From: Xanthomonas sp.
Lineage (GTDB): Bacteria; Pseudomonadota; Gammaproteobacteria; Xanthomonadales; Xanthomonadaceae
Direction of reading: 5' to 3'
Length of the DNA stretch: 64,000 bases
Assembly: GCF_017163755.1 (NCBI RefSeq)
Contig: NZ_JAFIWC010000008.1
Coordinates: 62,001-126,000, forward strand
The stretch's first letter is position 1; every line of letters starts with the position of its first letter. The position numbers were made by a program, and so were the translations under genes. Positions 63,524 through 64,000 of this stretch are shown piece by piece. The notes beneath the pieces are model-generated. The model was not told the DNA's origin and ran no database searches. It saw only the letters and a list, made by a program, of their open reading frames with translations.

Positions 63524-64000
63524 CTAGGGCGTGGGCATGGGCTGTACAAATCGCACGCCGAACTTATCCAGCCGCTTGTAGATCGTTCGCAGCAGGGCCG
63601 TCTTCACGGTGTTGAGGTCGGCCCTGTGGCAACCCTCCTGTCCGTGTGGGTACAGGTCGCACAGCCACAGCCCATCGACGAAGGTGCCGCCCATCTCTCC
63701 TTCCCCGAAGTCCGGGCTTTGGAAGCCGTAGCCCGGTTCGACCACAAAGTACCAGCCTTGTTGGCGCGGCAACCGGAACGAAAACGACCCGGCCGCAAGA
63801 CGCTTGAGGATCTGCGGACTCAACCGGATCACGATCCGGTAGGCCCCAACGTCATACCCCTCCGGCCAGTAGATCTGGCAGTGCACACCCGGAGCGACGG
63901 CGGCCAGCAGGCCGCGCGACAGCGCTGCGGTGACATTGCGGCGACACTGCGCATCGTCCTTTTGGTCCTGCAACGAGTAGACGAACAGCCCGCCTGTCCA
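63524..64000 (-). CDS. Hypothetical protein, 5' end beyond the window
   Basis: At least 158 residues; the frame is open to the right edge (GGLFVYSLQDQKDDAQCRRN visible), so the start lies outside. The visible part has QIYWPEGYDVGAYRIVIRLS, PRQQGWYFVVEPGYGFQSPD and ALLRTIYKRLDKFGVRFVQP. It looks like a soluble protein; family not recognised. Confidence 0.6.
   Translation of the reverse strand, partial: WTGGLFVYSLQDQKDDAQCRRNVTAALSRGLLAAVAPGVHCQIYWPEGYDVGAYRIVIRLSPQILKRLAAGSFSFRLPRQQGWYFVVEPGYGFQSPDFGEGEMGGTFVDGLWLCDLYPHGQEGCHRADLNTVKTALLRTIYKRLDKFGVRFVQPMPTP

Overview
The window looks like a chromosomal segment of a plant-associated Xanthomonas (family Xanthomonadaceae). Reasons: the left half is very GC-rich, the flagellar/chemotaxis block carries genes matching the Xanthomonas-specific RavS/RavR/RavA c-di-GMP signalling set, the clpS-clpA-infA-aat and ftsK-lolA-rarA-crcB gene orders are gammaproteobacterial, and several intergenic repeats are of a kind common in xanthomonads. 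Species cannot be fixed by eye.

Backbone, about 1-34,200. Chemotaxis and flagellum: cheV, flgA, flgM, flgN, with a clear sigma-28 promoter in front of flgM. Then a second-messenger block: a histidine kinase (ravS-like), a GGDEF-EAL-receiver protein (ravR-like), a PAS histidine kinase (ravA-like) and a large PAS-GGDEF-EAL protein. After a degenerate 1.2 kb gap come a chemoreceptor-like protein and the tightly overlapping series lipoprotein-like/periplasmic protein, nudJ, mnmA, hflD. The N-end-rule proteolysis genes clpS, clpA and aat flank infA. Next are trxB, ftsK, a transglutaminase-like periplasmic protein, lolA, dmeF, rarA and crcB, the last preceded by a fluoride riboswitch. The backbone ends with an iron-related three-gene operon (DUF3649, PepSY, DUF3325) behind a Fur-box-like site.

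Transition, about 34,200-39,800. Small stress or efflux units: an SDR oxidoreductase divergent from a truncated TetR gene with two operator palindromes still present, an unrecognised 336-residue protein, an MFS transporter, and a DJ-1/PfpI protein with its TetR regulator sharing the same operator.

Accessory island, about 40,100 to the end. A tyrosine recombinase sits divergent from a kfrA-like operon of small genes; a 76 bp duplicate of the recombinase gene lies on the far side of that operon. Downstream is a run of candidate anti-phage genes on mixed strands: an Mrr-like nuclease, a PHP-domain/ABC-ATPase (TrlF-like), an undescribed pair (large helical protein with four N-terminal cysteines, overlapping a PD-(D/E)xK nuclease), an OLD-type ATPase/TOPRIM nuclease, a protein with a CxCxxCxC cluster, a complete IS3-family element, a QxK-type nuclease, a lone integron attC cassette, an XRE regulator, and a Lit-like metallopeptidase. 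GC content and codon use drop relative to the backbone.

The most interesting unit is the two-gene cysteine/helical-repeat plus nuclease operon at 48,126-52,104, which I cannot match to a named defence system.
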